From positions 1-6,694 of the forward strand of contig DAXETY010000052.1 of assembly GCA_051155755.1 (NCBI GenBank): a DNA stretch of 6,694 bases. Direction: 5' to 3'. The stretch is from DAXETY01 sp051155755. Its GTDB lineage: Bacteria; Desulfobacterota; Desulfobacteria; Desulfobacterales; SG8-13. The notes below the pieces were generated by a model that was given only the letters and a program-made list of their open reading frames with translations, had not been told where the DNA came from and searched no databases. The position numbers and the translations under genes were made by a program. Shown piece after piece: positions 5,902 through 6,694 of this stretch. The stretch's first letter is position 1. Every line of letters starts with the position of its first letter.

Positions 5902-5965
5902 TTGTTGGAATGGTTGGAATGGGGTCGGGCCACGGGTTGGAATGGTTGGAATGGGGTCGGGCCAC
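5902..5965 (+). repeat. 32-bp tandem duplication of the repeat head
   Basis: Units at 5902-5933 and 5934-5965 differ at only two bases. Each ends with GAATGGGGTCGGGCCAC, and each contains a shorter internal tandem, TTGGAATGG followed directly by TTGGAATGG. The second unit runs into the body of repeat copy B. The first unit starts right after the cupin terminator's T-run. Confidence 0.9.
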
Positions 5966-6055
5966 GGTAAAATACTGATTAATCAGTGTTTATTTCCCCA
6001 AAACAGACATTTTTAATGCCTATATCCTCCTTTTGGGTCCTCAAAAATACCTTAT
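5949..6055 (+). repeat. Interspersed repeat, copy B (divergent)
   Basis: The head GAATGGGGTCGGGCCAC lies at 5949-5965 and GCCTATATC at +69 (6018-6026), the same offset as in copies A and C. The rest is clearly related but more diverged. The inverted-repeat arms differ in sequence from copies A and C, yet ATTTTT (6009-6014) and AAAAAT just past GGTCCTC can still pair around the motif. The right boundary is approximate. Confidence 0.75.
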
Positions 6056-6139
6056 AGGGTGTAGCGTCTTTGCGGAGATGATAACACTAATCGCCTTCCG
6101 TGACATTTCTACACTGTGGCGTGGGCTGCTGGATGTGTG

Positions 6140-6249
6140 GAATGGGGTCGGGCCACAATAAGTTATTGATTATTCTTTGTTTACATTCTCAAAGCAGACA
6201 TTTTCAGAGCCTGTATCCTCATTTTTAGCTCTAAAAAGACTGTATTGAT
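6140..6249 (+). repeat. Interspersed repeat, copy C
   Basis: The head GAATGGGGTCGGGCCAC is at 6140-6156 and GCCTGTATC at +69 (6209-6217). The inverted repeat TTTTCAGAGC (6201-6210) with GCTCTAAAAA (6228-6237) is identical to that of copy A. Hand alignment with copy A gives about 12 mismatches and one single-base gap over roughly 108 positions. Confidence 0.85.
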
Positions 6250-6370
6250 AACGATGGGGATCCTTCGAAAACTTCCAGAGGAACTCTCGCTTATGGCAGA
6301 GGGGAGTCGTGAACCAAATGAACCCTGGAATAGGGGTCGCTTGGCTCTTGTCATATGCACCCAGAGAAAA

Positions 6371-6474
6371 ACGCCCTTTTTGCCCCTTAAAAAGTCGATA
6401 TAGGCCTATCTCAGAGGGCACAATTTACAATTACTCATTTCATATCAATTGTTTACCATGGCCCGACCCCATTT
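6371..6474 (-). repeat. Interspersed repeat, copy D (inverted, highly diverged)
   Basis: On the minus strand the copy starts AAATGGGGTCGGGCCAT at 6474 and has GCCTATATC at +69 (6405-6397). That is the same ungapped offset as the other three copies, although the sequence between the motifs is only about half identical. Upstream of its head, on the same strand, are two short GTAGAAATG repeats that echo the TTGGAATGG repeats before copy B. With copy C it forms an inverted pair. Confidence 0.65.
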
Positions 6475-6544
6475 CTCATTTCTACCATTTCTACACAGTC
6501 AGCTCAGCCGCATCTTTGTAAGAAATCGTAATTTTGAGTCAGAC

Positions 6545-6590
6545 ACAGGTTTTTCAGAGCCGCCGATCTCTTTTCACCCCTCTTTTTAAC
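6545..6590 (+). repeat. Possible decayed fragment of the same repeat family
   Basis: TTTTCAGAGCC at 6551-6561, followed by TTTTCA and a CTCTTTTT-like tail, resembles the distal half of copies A and C. The head motif is missing, the spacing is about 10 bp shorter and GCCTATATC is not conserved. It may be chance. Confidence 0.25.
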
Positions 6591-6600
6591 TATATCAATC

Positions 6601-6630
6601 TTGACATAACAATCTGCTGTGGGGTAATAG
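6601..6630 (+). promoter_or_regulatory. Candidate promoter pointing to a gene beyond the right edge
   Basis: A perfect TTGACA (6601-6606) is followed after 18 nt by TAATAG (6625-6630, three of six to -10). No start codon with a good ribosome site follows before the window ends at 6694, so any gene it drives would lie outside. Confidence 0.3.
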
Positions 6631-6694
6631 ACTGAACAGAAGCAGCCACTGAACAACGGGTTTGCCAGGGATAAAGAAAGCATCCGTTCGGCAG

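Larger units (their letters stand above)
5794..6694. other. Long intergenic region rich in repeats, no credible gene
   Basis: About 900 bp without a supportable coding sequence. It holds the cupin terminator, a 32-bp tandem duplication, three full repeat copies (B, C and inverted D) and a possible decayed fragment. A candidate promoter points out of the right edge. Base composition becomes more AT-rich after about 5965. Open frames here run across the repeats and resemble no family. The 115 bp between C and D (6250-6370) and the stretch 6056-6139 show nothing I recognise. Confidence 0.75.

Noticed and set aside
5675..5965. Minus-strand open frame with WPDPIPTIPTI near its start
   Set aside because: It is a translation of the tandem repeat and terminator antisense to the cupin gene.
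5902..6474. CRISPR array
   Set aside because: Repeat copies are unevenly spaced, diverged, in both orientations and about 105 bp long, with no regular spacers or cas genes.
6170..6521. Small open frames across repeats C and D (6170-6421 minus, 6309-6521 plus)
   Set aside because: They are made largely of repeat sequence, lack ribosome sites and resemble no protein. The WPDPI-type string is simply the translated repeat head.

Overview
The window reads as chromosomal DNA from a GC-rich, anaerobic, Gram-negative bacterium. The best guess is a Desulfobacterota (sulfate-reducer type) relative, because of the tungsten-type aldehyde:ferredoxin oxidoreductase, the protein style of the accessory genes and the AT-rich interspersed repeats. 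This taxonomic call is inference; no rRNA or tRNA marker is present.

Layout. Positions 1-246 hold no recognisable gene but carry a good sigma70-type promoter for serC (247-1335, phosphoserine aminotransferase). After a 203-bp gap with a small palindrome, a second promoter and a roughly 127-nt structured leader comes an AOR-family tungstoenzyme gene (1539-3281), closed by a strong intrinsic terminator. Next is an unrecognised protein (3372-3992) whose N-terminal half looks like a beta-grasp (MoaD/ThiS/ubiquitin-like) domain with a long extra C-terminal part. A MoaD/ThiS-like sulfur-carrier gene (4113-4352, minus strand) ends in Gly-Gly-Gly. It is transcribed divergently, across 60 bp, from a MoeB/ThiF/HesA-type E1-like adenylyltransferase (4413-5270) that has no zinc-binding cysteine pairs. 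A small cupin (5413-5793) with its own terminator ends the coding part.

From 5794 to the right edge (about 900 bp) I see no credible gene. This stretch is relatively AT-rich and holds a family of roughly 105-110 bp repeats that begin GAATGGGGTCGGGCCAC. Three full copies lie here (one inverted), plus a short tandem duplication of the head. A further copy (3997-4107) fills the gap between the two convergent genes in the middle of the window. All four full copies keep a second motif, GCCTRTATC, at exactly offset +69 from the first base.

How the genes may work together. AOR enzymes need a tungsten-bis-pyranopterin cofactor whose dithiolene sulfur comes from a MoaD-type carrier activated by an E1-like enzyme. 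The cluster AOR + beta-grasp protein + MoaD-like + E1-like therefore looks like an enzyme packaged with dedicated cofactor sulfuration or maturation functions. The extended beta-grasp protein and the zinc-less E1 are the least explained parts. serC and the cupin are probably independent neighbours.
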